A stretch of 64,000 nucleotides of DNA from Enterococcus sp. 5H (GTDB lineage: Bacteria > Bacillota > Bacilli > Lactobacillales > Enterococcaceae). Both the position numbers and the translations under genes were made by a program. Below, in pieces: positions 34,657 to 45,068 of the stretch (the first letter of the stretch is position 1; each line of letters opens with the position of its first letter). The DNA lies in the NCBI RefSeq assembly GCF_028128615.1, contig NZ_AMDP01000036.1, positions 1 to 64,000 of the forward strand, written 5' to 3'. The notes under the pieces are model-generated. The model saw nothing but the letters and a program-made list of their open reading frames with translations. It did no database searches and was not told the DNA's origin.

Positions 34657-37600
34657 ATGAGAAAGCAGAAATTTTGGGTACTTTTTACTGTATTTTTAAT
34701 GACTTTAAACAGTTTCATTCCTGTAATAAGTTATGCTGAATCAGCTGACCAAACTAATGAAACGACTACAGTAAATAGTGAAAGGCCGAACAATGAGTTA
34801 GATCTTGCAGATACTTCAGAAACACTAGCAAGCTCTAATGTGAATGAAGAAAACAGTACGGAACAGAGTAAGGAGTCGAATCCTTCTTCAATTGAAGAAG
34901 GGAAGGAAACACCAGAAAGTACTGATACAGCAAGTGCTTTTAAACAAAATGATTTGTTAAAAGCAGAACAAACAGCTAACATAATAACAGATGCTGTTTT
35001 AACAGATACTAAAGGGGACGAATTCAACACAACAACTAATCGGCCTCAAAGACAAGCACCATTAAAATTAACATTGCAAGTAGGAACTACCAACCAAAAA
35101 ATACAAGCTGGGACTTATGAATATCAATTGCCGACAGACATTGCTATTTCAAATAACATATCAGGGCGCTTAGAAAATGCTGGGAACTGGACTTTAGATA
35201 AAACTGGTAAGTTAACAATTGTCTTTAATGAAAACGTCGTCAATGGAACCTATCAAATTGAAATTGAAACAAGTTTTATTCCGTATGATAACGCGAGTGA
35301 TTTATTAAAAACGATTGTCTTTCCATTAGCAAACGATCAAGAAAAAGTATATGATATTTTATTCAAACTATCCGGTGAAGCAATGATTAATTTGACTAAT
35401 AATAAAAAATTTAATACAGATAGCGTTGCTGCAGAAATTAGAACGAATATCAACCGTGAAACGATCCAGCCAAATGAGAAAATAGCGATTAAATCATACA
35501 TCGTAAAAAATAACTCTGGAACGCTTGAGGATGCAGCTGCATATGTTACTGCTAAAAACATTAAAGTATTTACGCAAGACGTTTCCATGGGCGGACAATT
35601 AATTGGTGAACCGGTTTTACTAAGTACAGCTGATTATACTTTGACACAAAATAATACTACGTTAGACATTACGTTAAATAATGCGACCAACAAAGCTGTG
35701 ATTGTTACCTATGACAATGAAATCAATGAAGAATCTATCACAAATGAAGCGTTGTATTACATGAGAATCGATGCAAATATTTTTGGTACATCGCTTTCTA
35801 ATTATGCTTACTTTCAATATAATCATAATCCCCACCTAACTAAAAAAGGTGAGTACAATGCTAAAACAAATACAATCACTTGGACTGTTGATTATAATAT
35901 GGACAGCACAGAACTACAGCCAGGAACAAAATTGACCGATATTTTAACAGATGAAGTGGCAAATGATTTAACTTTTGCTAATCTAAAAATTTATACACTA
36001 TATGTCTATGGTACCAACTCAATAAGTTTAGGTGGTTATGCACCAAGTACTGATTGGGATACGAGTGATTTTGGCAATTATTCAGCAGATTTTATCTATA
36101 CGAATACTAATCCAACAACTCAATCTACAGCATATAGATTTATTTATGAAACAGCTGTAAGCAACCCTAGTCTACGTGAAATTCAAAATGAAGTATCAGA
36201 TTCATCCAGTTCAGCGGATGCCAAAGTGAATTTAGCACCGTCAAATATTTCCAAAACATTGGAAGAAGATTCACTAGATATGACAAGCGGAACAGTTGAT
36301 TGGACGATTGTTATCAATAGTAAGCACTGGGGTATGCAGTTTAATAAAATTTCTGATACATTCGGTGAACGAGTAAAAGAATTAGTGGATGGGTCAATTG
36401 ATTTTTATTATTATGAAAAAGGTGACGATGAAACCAAACATTCAATGGTCGCAGGAACTGACTATACGTTGGAAAAAACTGAATCTGGATTTACTGTAAA
36501 TATGTTAGGTGAACATGGTAATGCAACAACGAATAAATACATTTTTACCTATACAAGTAAATTTGATAATTCAGACATAAAAGCTGGAGATGAGTTAACC
36601 AATAAAGTTGCTTTATATGGAAACGGCACAATCCCAATGGAAGCTTCGGCTTCATTCAATATTCCTAATTACTTAGTCAGCGGTGGGCAAAAAAATGTCG
36701 CTTATGACAGTACTGCCGGTATCTTTACTTGGACAGTCGGTATTAATGAAGAAAGACATAAGTATAAGAATTTAGTTTTTGATGATGAAATTGAATCGAT
36801 TCAAAAATTAGATAAAGACTCTATTGAAATCTTAGAACTTGATAAAATGGTACAAAATCAAGATAAAACAGATATCATTACTGGGGAAGTCATTCAACCA
36901 GGAGATGCTCGTTATCCAACTAAAATTGAAATTACTGATAATAAAATTCATTTAGAGTTTTCAGAAATAGGGAATAAGAAAGTTGTTGTCCGCTATAAAA
37001 CGGAACCAACAGTTGGTCCGACTTTGGCGTATTATACAACATTTACGAATATCGCTAAGATCAGTGACGAAGGCAGCTATGCCCATGATTTAAAAGCAGA
37101 AGCGCTTATTTCTTTAGGACTCAATACTTATAAGGGAGGGCGTATCTCAGCTTTAGATAATAAACTGGCTGCTTGGACAGTTAGAACGAATATTATGCCT
37201 GAAAACCGTCCATACAAAGATCTGATCTTAGAAGATAGTTTTACCCTTAGTGACAAAACGAAAGCAGAAAATACTAATTTTGTTATAGGAACAGATGCGT
37301 TTGTCGTAAAAGACATAGTAAAAAATCAAGTCCTTACTTTGGGAGAAGATTACGAGATTACTTTTAACTACGATGAAAACGCTAGTCCGGCTGGCTCTGC
37401 CATTAAAAATTATGAAAACAATTACTTTAAAATTACGTTTAAACATGAAACACGCGGAGTTTCAGTAGAATATCAAACCGCCACAACAAAATCGGCTAAT
37501 GTGTATAACACGGCTGTATTTACAAGTAACAACATTAGTAAATCCGATTGGATGACAGTCAATCATACAGTGACAAGCGGGTCAGGTTCTGGTCAAGGTG

Positions 37601-38982
37601 TCGGACAAATCCCGTTGCAAAAAGTAGACCAAGATACTAAACAACCACTTCAAGGTGCAATATTCGAATTATTTGATGCGGAAAGTAAAAATACATTAGG
37701 TTTGAGAGTTACTTCAGACGAGGACGGCAAAGCTGTTTTTAAATCGATTGCTGAAGGTAATTATTTAATCAAAGAAGTAACTGCACCAGAAGGCTATAAA
37801 ATAGCAGAGGACTATCAAGAAGGTGTGGTATTACCTACAAAATCCGACGATCAAGTAGATGATCCAAGTTATGTAACGGTTGTTGAAAATGAACATATTC
37901 CTACAACTGGAACAATTGAACTAAGAAAAGTAGATTCGAATGGTGAAGCTTTGTCAGGTGCAGAGTTCACTTTATCACGAATTAAAGAAGATCGTACGGA
38001 ATACTTTTTAACGAATACTGTCACTTCAGAATGGGTGACAGATAAAGATGAAGCTACTAAATTTGTTTCTAATGACCAAGGGTTGATAAGTATTTCAGAT
38101 TTAGAAGTAGGAATCTATAAGTTTACAGAGGTTAAAGCTCCTAAAGGTTATGATTTGGATTCTGATCCAGTAACATTAGAATTAACAAAAACAAAAATTG
38201 AATCAAGAAATACTGAAATTGCTGAAAAAGTTAATCTACTATCAATAGGCACTTTACGAGTTAAAAAGGTCGATCAAGAAACTAAAGTTGCATTAAGCGG
38301 GGCAGAATTCACTCTTATTTCCAAAGCTGATCCAACGAAGCAACAAGTAATAACGACCGATGAGCACGGAATTGCGGAATTTTCAAATTTAGATCAAGCA
38401 AGCTATACTCTTGTTGAAACAAAAGCGCCGTTAGGTTATCTAGCTAAAGAAATTTCAGAGGAAATAACAATTGAACCTGAGCATTTATCTCAAGAAATAA
38501 CTGTGGAAAATCAAGCGTTAATAGGTGAAATTGCCATTACCCATAATGATACAGATGGAAATAAAATTAGTGAAGACTATCTAATGACTGGCAAGGTGGG
38601 TACCAAACAAACAATCCAGCCAAGAGATATTGATGGCTATACCTTTAAAGAAATTCAAAAACAAGTACCTCGTGCCAGAAGTGTTGTAGAATCGTTAACA
38701 AATATAAATGAGGTTATTTTCACAGAAGAATCGCAAAAAGTTGTACTTGTCTATGAAAAAAAGGCTACACAGCCTGTTAAAAAGGAAGTCCCTAAAACAA
38801 ATACAGGATCAAAACAACAAGCCACTGTAACTGTAAATAACACAAACGACAAGAACAAATTACCAAATACAAATGAAAAACTTGAACTGTGGCAACAACA
38901 ATTAGGGTATACGTTGCTATTAATTCTAGCAAGCTACTTCATTATTTATTACAGTCGTAAAAAGTACTTTGATAAAAACTAA
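34657..38982 (+). CDS. Wall-anchored MSCRAMM-type adhesin with Cna-like and SpaA-type domains
   Basis: 1441 aa. Sec signal (MRKQKFWVLFTVFLMTLNSF, cleavage near SYAES), Ser/Thr/Glu-rich region, then several repeated beta-sandwich domains of the collagen-binding Cna kind recurring with ITWTVDYN, VDWTIVIN, FTWTVGIN and AAWTVRTN (about residues 130-960). Three SpaA/Cna-B-type domains follow (about 980-1070, 1083-1185, 1197-1285) with the Lys of KVD and Glu of E(V/T)xAPxGY expected to form isopeptide bonds, then a MucBP-like domain (about 1290-1370). The C-terminal sorting signal is LPNTN rather than LPxTG, a hydrophobic helix and SRKKYFDKN tail. Ligand unknown. Confidence 0.88.
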   Translation: MRKQKFWVLFTVFLMTLNSFIPVISYAESADQTNETTTVNSERPNNELDLADTSETLASSNVNEENSTEQSKESNPSSIEEGKETPESTDTASAFKQNDLLKAEQTANIITDAVLTDTKGDEFNTTTNRPQRQAPLKLTLQVGTTNQKIQAGTYEYQLPTDIAISNNISGRLENAGNWTLDKTGKLTIVFNENVVNGTYQIEIETSFIPYDNASDLLKTIVFPLANDQEKVYDILFKLSGEAMINLTNNKKFNTDSVAAEIRTNINRETIQPNEKIAIKSYIVKNNSGTLEDAAAYVTAKNIKVFTQDVSMGGQLIGEPVLLSTADYTLTQNNTTLDITLNNATNKAVIVTYDNEINEESITNEALYYMRIDANIFGTSLSNYAYFQYNHNPHLTKKGEYNAKTNTITWTVDYNMDSTELQPGTKLTDILTDEVANDLTFANLKIYTLYVYGTNSISLGGYAPSTDWDTSDFGNYSADFIYTNTNPTTQSTAYRFIYETAVSNPSLREIQNEVSDSSSSADAKVNLAPSNISKTLEEDSLDMTSGTVDWTIVINSKHWGMQFNKISDTFGERVKELVDGSIDFYYYEKGDDETKHSMVAGTDYTLEKTESGFTVNMLGEHGNATTNKYIFTYTSKFDNSDIKAGDELTNKVALYGNGTIPMEASASFNIPNYLVSGGQKNVAYDSTAGIFTWTVGINEERHKYKNLVFDDEIESIQKLDKDSIEILELDKMVQNQDKTDIITGEVIQPGDARYPTKIEITDNKIHLEFSEIGNKKVVVRYKTEPTVGPTLAYYTTFTNIAKISDEGSYAHDLKAEALISLGLNTYKGGRISALDNKLAAWTVRTNIMPENRPYKDLILEDSFTLSDKTKAENTNFVIGTDAFVVKDIVKNQVLTLGEDYEITFNYDENASPAGSAIKNYENNYFKITFKHETRGVSVEYQTATTKSANVYNTAVFTSNNISKSDWMTVNHTVTSGSGSGQGVGQIPLQKVDQDTKQPLQGAIFELFDAESKNTLGLRVTSDEDGKAVFKSIAEGNYLIKEVTAPEGYKIAEDYQEGVVLPTKSDDQVDDPSYVTVVENEHIPTTGTIELRKVDSNGEALSGAEFTLSRIKEDRTEYFLTNTVTSEWVTDKDEATKFVSNDQGLISISDLEVGIYKFTEVKAPKGYDLDSDPVTLELTKTKIESRNTEIAEKVNLLSIGTLRVKKVDQETKVALSGAEFTLISKADPTKQQVITTDEHGIAEFSNLDQASYTLVETKAPLGYLAKEISEEITIEPEHLSQEITVENQALIGEIAITHNDTDGNKISEDYLMTGKVGTKQTIQPRDIDGYTFKEIQKQVPRARSVVESLTNINEVIFTEESQKVVLVYEKKATQPVKKEVPKTNTGSKQQATVTVNNTNDKNKLPNTNEKLELWQQQLGYTLLLILASYFIIYYSRKKYFDKN

Positions 38983-39029
38983 TAAATACGGTTTATAAAA
39001 TATGTGCTCGAAATAGCTAATTAAGTTTG

Positions 39030-39080
39030 GAGGGTTCAGCAAGACTGATTTATGGTTTTGCTGTATCCTCTAGTCTTTTT
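39030..39080 (+). terminator. Terminator after the adhesin gene
   Basis: AGGGTTCAGCAAGA / TGGTTTTGCTGTATCCT imperfect stem followed downstream by CTTTTTTT. Confidence 0.6.
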
Positions 39081-39178
39081 TTGATCTAGCCGATGAGTTT
39101 AGCAGTAGATAAATTTTTTCAATAGTCTAAAGAAATGATATAATTCTTGAAGATGCAATTTATAAGGGGATGAGAAAG

Positions 39179-40261
39179 TTGAACCAAAAAGATGAAAAAT
39201 TATTAATTGATTTAACGAATGCAAAAGGTGTTCCTGGCAATGAAGGGGAAGTTAGAGACGTCTTTAAGAAATATGCAGAGCCGTTTGCAGATAAAATCAT
39301 GTACGACGGATTAGGCAGTATTATCGCAAAACGAGTGGGAGATAAAGAAGGGCCTAAAGTTTATTTTTCGGGACATTTGGATGAAGTTGGTTTTATGGTT
39401 ACTCAAATTACCGAAAAAGGCTTTATTAAATTTCAAACACTTGGTGGCTGGTGGGGGCAAGTTATGCTGGCGCAGCAAGTTCAGATCAAAACAAATACAG
39501 GTGAGTTATTCCATGGTGTGATTGGGTCAAAACCGCCTCATGTGTTAACACCAGAAGCTAGAAAACAGCCATACGATGTAGCGAATATGTTTATTGATAT
39601 TGGCGCATCAAGTGACAAAGAAGTTGCTGAGTGGGGAATTAAGCCGGGAGATATGATTACACCATATATTGAGTACCGCCGAATGAATAATACTAAATTT
39701 ATGTTAGCTAAAGCTTGGGATAACCGTGTTGGAACAGCTGTTTCTCTCAAAGTTTTGGAAAACCTAGCAGAAGCGGGACATCCGAATATTATATTTGCCG
39801 GAAGCGATGTGCAAGAAGAAGTTGGTTTACGCGGAGCGCAAACAAGTACTCATTTAGTGGATCCGGATATTGCATTTGCTCTTGATACGGGTACCGCTGG
39901 TGATACCCCGGGAATGACACCTAAAGAAGCCAATTCTGAGTTAGGAAAAGGACCGCAAATTCTGATTTTTGATGCATCAATGATTCCTCACAAAAAACTA
40001 CGTGATTTCGTAATTCAAGTGGCTGAAGAAAATAATATTCCGTTCCAATATACAGTAATTACAGGTGGCGGAACAGATGCTGGGCGGATGCATTTAACTA
40101 GAAATGGTGTTCCTTCACTAGCGATTACGGTGCCAGTACGTTATTTGCATTCCCACACATCAATGATTCATGAAGATGATTATTTAAACACAGTTAAATT
40201 AGTGACGGAAGTCGTTAAACGCCTAGATGCTGAAACGGCTGCTAAAATTCGCGAATACTAG
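39179..40261 (+). CDS. M42-family metal aminopeptidase
   Basis: 360 aa from TTG 39179 (9 bases after AAGGGG; ATG 39170 nearly touches that site). PepA/M42 peptidase with metal ligands in [41 protein letters not shown] and a terminal His in RYLHSHTS. Tetrahedral aminopeptidases of this family trim peptides in the cytoplasm. An extended -10 TGATATAAT (39136-39144) precedes it. Confidence 0.92.
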   Translation: MNQKDEKLLIDLTNAKGVPGNEGEVRDVFKKYAEPFADKIMYDGLGSIIAKRVGDKEGPKVYFSGHLDEVGFMVTQITEKGFIKFQTLGGWWGQVMLAQQVQIKTNTGELFHGVIGSKPPHVLTPEARKQPYDVANMFIDIGASSDKEVAEWGIKPGDMITPYIEYRRMNNTKFMLAKAWDNRVGTAVSLKVLENLAEAGHPNIIFAGSDVQEEVGLRGAQTSTHLVDPDIAFALDTGTAGDTPGMTPKEANSELGKGPQILIFDASMIPHKKLRDFVIQVAEENNIPFQYTVITGGGTDAGRMHLTRNGVPSLAITVPVRYLHSHTSMIHEDDYLNTVKLVTEVVKRLDAETAAKIREY

Positions 40262-40284
40262 AAGAAAAAAGGAGTTTCATTTAT

Positions 40285-41076
40285 ATGAAGAGTCAAGTTA
40301 CAAACGCAAAACACAGAGAACAAGCCCGTCTTTCATTGAAATCAAATTGGGGAGCGATGGCTTGGATTACCTTTTTAGCTTTTTTTATCAAATTTATTAT
40401 TGGATCAGTGGTCGGCAGTATCGCTCAATTACCTAAAGATAGTGCAGGAAATAATGTAATGTCATTTTTATTAAATAATTTTGTTTATTTTGCTATTACT
40501 TATGGAACTTACTACTGTGCTCTGCAAGTCCTTAGAGGAAAAAAAGTTGAATCTGGTATGTTAACGTCAATGTTTCAAGGAAAATTTTACCTTCCTATGC
40601 TAATGATTAACCTTATTCAATATTTGGTTGAATTATTGTTGAACCTAGTTGTACTTTTGCCAATTCTTTTATCTTATGGATCAGTGATGTATTTTGGTTT
40701 AATGTTTAACACAGTTTCAGTAGAGCAGTTTCAAACAGAAATAGCTGGAGATATTTTCTTAGGATTATTATTAGTTATTTTTGGGATTTTGATGATTTTT
40801 ATTGGAATCTTTATTAGCGGAATCTTCCAATTTGCTGTTTGGGCGAAAATTGATGATCCAGAATTATCAGTCGGAGATGCAATTAAATATGGTTTGTATT
40901 TGATGAAAGACCGTTTTGGACAATATCTATTATTGCAGGTATCATTTATTGGCTGGTTTATTATCGGAACATTGGTTTTTGGAATCGGGCTATTTTGGGT
41001 AATACCGTATCATAATGTAGCGATTGCTAGTTTTTATGATACAGCTCGTGAAGAAAAAGGCGCCTTATTAGGATAA
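40285..41076 (+). CDS. DUF975 integral membrane protein
   Basis: 263 aa with about six hydrophobic segments and the DUF975 N-terminus (VTNAKHREQARLSLKSNWGAM). Function of the family unknown. AAGGAG precedes ATG 40285. 23 bases after the peptidase gene, so likely co-transcribed. Confidence 0.85.
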   Translation: MKSQVTNAKHREQARLSLKSNWGAMAWITFLAFFIKFIIGSVVGSIAQLPKDSAGNNVMSFLLNNFVYFAITYGTYYCALQVLRGKKVESGMLTSMFQGKFYLPMLMINLIQYLVELLLNLVVLLPILLSYGSVMYFGLMFNTVSVEQFQTEIAGDIFLGLLLVIFGILMIFIGIFISGIFQFAVWAKIDDPELSVGDAIKYGLYLMKDRFGQYLLLQVSFIGWFIIGTLVFGIGLFWVIPYHNVAIASFYDTAREEKGALLG

Positions 41077-41101
41077 AAAAAGAAAAGAGAATTTTTATTT
41101 A

Positions 41102-41150
41102 ATAACTGTAGCAAAAGTTTAAGAAAAACTTTCATGCTGCAGTTTTTTTA
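41102..41150 (+). terminator. Terminator after the DUF975 gene
   Basis: AACTGTAGCA.AAAGTTT / AAACTTTCATGCTGCAGTT stem then TTTTTTA. Confidence 0.75.
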
Positions 41151-41287
41151 TTCAAAAAATTAAGCTGAAAAGTATTATTAAAAGTCAGATAGCTATTTTT
41201 TACGAAAATTGTTAATTCCAATGTTTCTTATGTTTCTTTTTTATTTCACTTGTGTTACGATTATTACGTAAGAGAGGGGGAGTTTTT

Positions 41288-41716
41288 ATTAAAAAAATAA
41301 TGATTATGGCATTAATCGTTTTTGTATGTTTTACAGCATTTTATTTAATTAAACAAAAAGAGGAACCAAAGATTCAATCAGAAGAGAAAGCGGTTACCTC
41401 TAATGTGAAAGAAGGCGAACAGTCAGCTACTCAACTTCCTAGTTTAGCTGAGTTAGAGAAAAAATATGGAGATCAGATTACTGAAAAAGGAGAATACACA
41501 ATAGTAACTGCTTTTTATAAAGAAAATCCGCATGCACAATTAACCAATAAAGAGCAGGAAGAATTAGAATTGACTATTTCAAACATCAAAGAAGAAGAAG
41601 GAATAGTTACATTTTCCATTGATAACCTTGAAACAATTCACACGCGTAAACAGATTGGAGAAACATTGAACTTGGTTCAATTGAAAACAAGCAAAAAGTA
41701 CATTGAATATAAATAG
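41288..41716 (+). CDS. Single-pass exported protein of unknown function; possible AUU start
   Basis: If read from ATT 41288 the product is 142 aa, beginning (M)KKIMIMALIVFV, a typical Lys-Lys-hydrophobic signal/anchor. The strong site GAGGGGGAG ends 6 bases before this ATT. The first downstream ATG is 41300, about 16 bases away and leaving no positive charge before the helix; an in-frame GTG at 41252 has no binding site. The rest is hydrophilic and acidic (LAELEKKYGDQITEKGEY). No family recognised. It precedes a LysM protein by 54 bases. Confidence 0.6.
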   Translation: MKKIMIMALIVFVCFTAFYLIKQKEEPKIQSEEKAVTSNVKEGEQSATQLPSLAELEKKYGDQITEKGEYTIVTAFYKENPHAQLTNKEQEELELTISNIKEEEGIVTFSIDNLETIHTRKQIGETLNLVQLKTSKKYIEYK

Positions 41717-41770
41717 AAATAATTTATTTTTTTGTGCAGAAAATAATACATTCGAGGAGGAAGTAAAAAG

Positions 41771-43042
41771 ATGAAAAAGTATCCAATTATTGTGGGGGCA
41801 GCAGTAGTATTTATGTTATCTTTTGCAAACAATATAACTTTCGCAGAAGAGTGGAAAGCTAATACAACTGATAGTATTCAGGTTGTTAATGGTCAAAAAG
41901 AGTATACGATGAAACGTGGAGATACTCTTTGGGCAATTGGCCAAAAAGTTAACATAAAAGCTGAAAAATTAGCTGATATTAATGGTATTGATCTAAAAAA
42001 AGGACAGCAATATAAACTTCCAAGAGGGAGAGTGCTATCATTTGGGGCAAATATTATTACAGTAAAAGATGCAGATGGTTCTATCTATTCGCAGTCTATT
42101 ATCCAGGATAAAGACAAGATCAATACAGAAAAAAATATTGGTGAGACGGCGGATCAACAAAGTTCAAATAACGAATATCCCTATGCTGTAGCCAGAGAAG
42201 GATTGCAGTATCCAGCTGTATTTCAATTTAGAGGATCAAACGTTCCAGAGTCTATAACACTTGATTTTTCACAAGGAACCAATGGCAAAGTAATATTTAA
42301 ACGAAATGCAACAACAACAGAAGAATACAGTGCCAGCTTCAATACAATAGCAACTAAAGACATCAGAGTTGAGAACATTGATAGTACAGCTGATAATCGC
42401 TTACGCACTGTTAGAGTAAATACAGAAATCTATATTCAACCATCAAGCGACTATCAAAACCCAGCTGTGGACAATGAAACGAATCGATTCTATCTTTTTA
42501 TAAATAAAAATGGTGGTATTTCTTTAGCGACGCCAAATTATGCGGGTAATTATCCACAAGGTGAAGAAGATGTTATGCTGGAAGCAGTTAATATACCTAC
42601 GGATCAATTAAATTCTTCAGCAAACTCATTGGCAGGTTATTCTGATGAACAAATTGAGTATGCTCGTGTAACTGAAGCACTGTTACAATATTATAATGTA
42701 GCAGGACAACCGATTGAAGTTGCAGCACAAAGAAACAACAGTGGACATCAAGTACTCCCATTTGATGGTTCTAAAACATTAAATGAACCAAGTGTGACAC
42801 TGTCGTTTAGTATGGATGGAACAATGGCTTCAACAATTATTGTCACGTATCTCTCTAACCATGATGGAACAATACGCTTTTATAAAAACCCAAATCACTA
42901 TCAAGACGAACGATATACAACAGATCCAGCTTGGGTACAAGAAGAATCACAAAAAATGATTGATAGCTTTCAAACGCTGTCTATTCCAACAGACTACGAT
43001 ACGCAAGCTGTGAATCTTATTCCAATCATTAAAATATCATAA
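41771..43042 (+). CDS. Secreted LysM-domain protein
   Basis: 423 aa. Signal peptide (MKKYPIIVGAAVVFMLSFANNITFAEE), then a LysM peptidoglycan-binding module (about residues 45-88, YTMKRGDTLWAIGQKVNI..LADINGI). The remaining ~300 residues, with a Tyr-rich region YARVTEALLQYYN, resemble uncharacterised C-termini of enterococcal LysM proteins. No hydrolase motif was recognised. GAGGAGG before ATG 41771. Confidence 0.8.
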   Translation: MKKYPIIVGAAVVFMLSFANNITFAEEWKANTTDSIQVVNGQKEYTMKRGDTLWAIGQKVNIKAEKLADINGIDLKKGQQYKLPRGRVLSFGANIITVKDADGSIYSQSIIQDKDKINTEKNIGETADQQSSNNEYPYAVAREGLQYPAVFQFRGSNVPESITLDFSQGTNGKVIFKRNATTTEEYSASFNTIATKDIRVENIDSTADNRLRTVRVNTEIYIQPSSDYQNPAVDNETNRFYLFINKNGGISLATPNYAGNYPQGEEDVMLEAVNIPTDQLNSSANSLAGYSDEQIEYARVTEALLQYYNVAGQPIEVAAQRNNSGHQVLPFDGSKTLNEPSVTLSFSMDGTMASTIIVTYLSNHDGTIRFYKNPNHYQDERYTTDPAWVQEESQKMIDSFQTLSIPTDYDTQAVNLIPIIKIS

Positions 43043-43086
43043 GCCTCTTTTTTACTTGATGTAGTAAACTAAAATAATTCAGAAAG

Positions 43087-43122
43087 CAGAACATTCTTTT
43101 AATAGAATTGTTCTGTTTTTTT
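43087..43122 (+). terminator. Terminator after the LysM gene
   Basis: CAGAACATTCT / AGAATTGTTCTG stem with one bulge, then seven T. Confidence 0.8.
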
Positions 43123-43210
43123 GCTATTAATAAATAAGCTAGAAAACTTATATATCACTATATTTTGCGTTTTTATGTTACCATTAAATAGAGAATACTC
43201 AAGGAGGTCG

Positions 43211-43957
43211 ATGAAGTTGAAAATAACCGTTTTAGGCTGTCTAGGCGCGTATCCTTATAAAGGGCAAGGAACAAGTTCTTATCTGCTAGAATCTGATGGG
43301 TTTAAATTACTATTAGATGCTGGAAGTACCACGTTAGTGAATCTAGAAGAACATGTTGATCCGTTAACATTAGATGCAGTGATTTTGTCTCACTATCATC
43401 ACGATCACATTGCTGATTTAGGCGTATTGCAATATTATCGTCAATTATATCCTGTTATGGAGCCAACCCCGATTTTACCGATTTATGGTCATACGGATGA
43501 TTCTGAGCATTTTGAAGCTCTAAATATGCCGGGAGTTTCAAAAGCAGTCCCCTATTTTGAAGCAGAAGAATTAAAATTAGGCCCATTCTTTGTAACCTTT
43601 ATGAAAACCATTCATCCTGTTCCATGTTACGCCATGCGGTTTGTTGAGGCAAAAACTGGAAAAGTATTTGTTTATACGGGTGATTCTGGTTATTTAGCTA
43701 GCTTTGTTGATTTTGCTAAAGATGCAGATGTCTTTTTGGCAGATACCTATTTATTTGAAGGAAATGAAAATCATCATGCGCATTTTACTTCTAAAGAATC
43801 AGGTGAAATCGCGAAAGCAGCCAATGTAAAAAAACTAGTTTTGACTCATTTACCTCAGCATGGTTCATTAGCAGAATTAAAACAACAAGCAAAAACAGCT
43901 GCAGGCGACCAAGTTTTGGTTAGTTTAGCAGAAAAAAATCTAGTAATTGATATTTAA
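43211..43957 (+). CDS. Metallo-beta-lactamase-fold hydrolase (YhfI/RNase Z-like)
   Basis: 248 aa from ATG 43211, 3 bases after AAGGAGG; TTG 43217 with 9-base spacing is an equal candidate. LSHYHHDHIADL carries the HxHxDH metal ligands; YTGDSGY and LTHLPQHG complete the site. The gene immediately before lplA suggests YhfI, which sits beside lplJ in Bacillus. Probably a phosphodiesterase-type enzyme; substrate unknown. Confidence 0.88.
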   Translation: MKLKITVLGCLGAYPYKGQGTSSYLLESDGFKLLLDAGSTTLVNLEEHVDPLTLDAVILSHYHHDHIADLGVLQYYRQLYPVMEPTPILPIYGHTDDSEHFEALNMPGVSKAVPYFEAEELKLGPFFVTFMKTIHPVPCYAMRFVEAKTGKVFVYTGDSGYLASFVDFAKDADVFLADTYLFEGNENHHAHFTSKESGEIAKAANVKKLVLTHLPQHGSLAELKQQAKTAAGDQVLVSLAEKNLVIDI

Positions 43958-43970
43958 GGAGTGAAGCAAC

Positions 43971-44975
43971 GTGATTTTTGTGCCGAATGAAAATAATGAT
44001 CCAAGAATTAACTTAGCAATTGAAACATATTTATTAAAAGAAAAACCATTAGACGAACCAATTTTATTATTTTATATCAATGAACCATCTATTATTATTG
44101 GTCGCAATCAAAATACAATTGAAGAGATTAACAAAGAGTATGTAGATAATAATGGGATTCATGTTGTTCGACGTTTGAGCGGCGGTGGCGCGGTTTATCA
44201 CGATCATGGGAATTTGAATTTCAGCTTTATTATGCCGGATGATGGTAATTCTTTCCGCGATTTCGCTAAAGTGACACAGCCGATTATACAAGCTTTACAT
44301 GAGCTAGGTGTTTCCGGAGCTGAATTAAAAGGTCGTAATGATTTAGTTATCAATGACATGAAATTTTCAGGTAATGCAATGTATGCAACAGCCGGAAGAA
44401 TGTTTGCCCATGGTACCTTGATGTTTGACAGCGACATTGATGAAGTGGTGAATGCGTTAAAAGTTCGTAAAGATAAAATCGAATCAAAAGGAATCAAATC
44501 TGTACGCTCTCGTGTGACAAACATCAAACCATTTTTACCAGCAGATAAACAAAGTATGACTACAGAAGAATTTCGCGAAGATATCTTATTGAAAATTTTT
44601 GGTGTAGATTCTATCGATCAAGTGAAGACTTATGAATTAACAGATGAAGACTGGGAAAAAATTAATAAAATTTCTGATGAATATTATCGGAATTGGGACT
44701 GGAATTACGGTAAATCACCAGCCTTCAACCTAGAGCGCCGCCATCGCTTCCCAATTGGTTCCATTGAAGCTCAAATGAATGTGGAAGATGGTGAAATTAA
44801 AGAAATCAAAATTTTCGGAGACTTCTTTGGTTTGGGTGAAATTAAAGATGTAGAAGAAATTTTAATTGGAACAAAATATGAAAAAGCAGCAATTGAAGCA
44901 GCAGTTGATAAAATTGATGTTAAAAAGTATTTTGGCAATATTGAAAAAGAAGATTTAGTGGGTCTTTTATACTAA
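43971..44975 (+). CDS. lplA: Lipoate--protein ligase
   Basis: 334 aa from GTG 43971 (AAGGAG 9 bases upstream). RRLSGGGAVYHD and the catalytic Lys in NDMKFSGNAMY are diagnostic; a C-terminal accessory domain follows (after about 250). Attaches scavenged lipoate to E2 and H proteins. 13 bases after the hydrolase gene. Confidence 0.94.
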   Translation: MIFVPNENNDPRINLAIETYLLKEKPLDEPILLFYINEPSIIIGRNQNTIEEINKEYVDNNGIHVVRRLSGGGAVYHDHGNLNFSFIMPDDGNSFRDFAKVTQPIIQALHELGVSGAELKGRNDLVINDMKFSGNAMYATAGRMFAHGTLMFDSDIDEVVNALKVRKDKIESKGIKSVRSRVTNIKPFLPADKQSMTTEEFREDILLKIFGVDSIDQVKTYELTDEDWEKINKISDEYYRNWDWNYGKSPAFNLERRHRFPIGSIEAQMNVEDGEIKEIKIFGDFFGLGEIKDVEEILIGTKYEKAAIEAAVDKIDVKKYFGNIEKEDLVGLLY

Positions 44976-44981
44976 ACATCC

Positions 44982-45028
44982 AAAAAAGCAGAACAGATAA
45001 CTAGTTTTTAGTTTCGTTCTGTTTTTTT
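44982..45028 (+). terminator. lplA terminator
   Basis: AAAAAAGCAGAAC / GTTCTGTTTTTTT imperfect stem with T-tract. Confidence 0.75.
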
Positions 45029-45039
45029 AAGCTAAAAGT

Positions 45040-45068
45040 TTTACATTAATGACAAATGACGATATACT
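45040..45068 (+). promoter_or_regulatory. crtNM promoter
   Basis: TTTACA (45040-45045), 17-base spacer, TATACT (45063-45068). Close to consensus, 58 bases before the crtN GTG. Confidence 0.75.
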
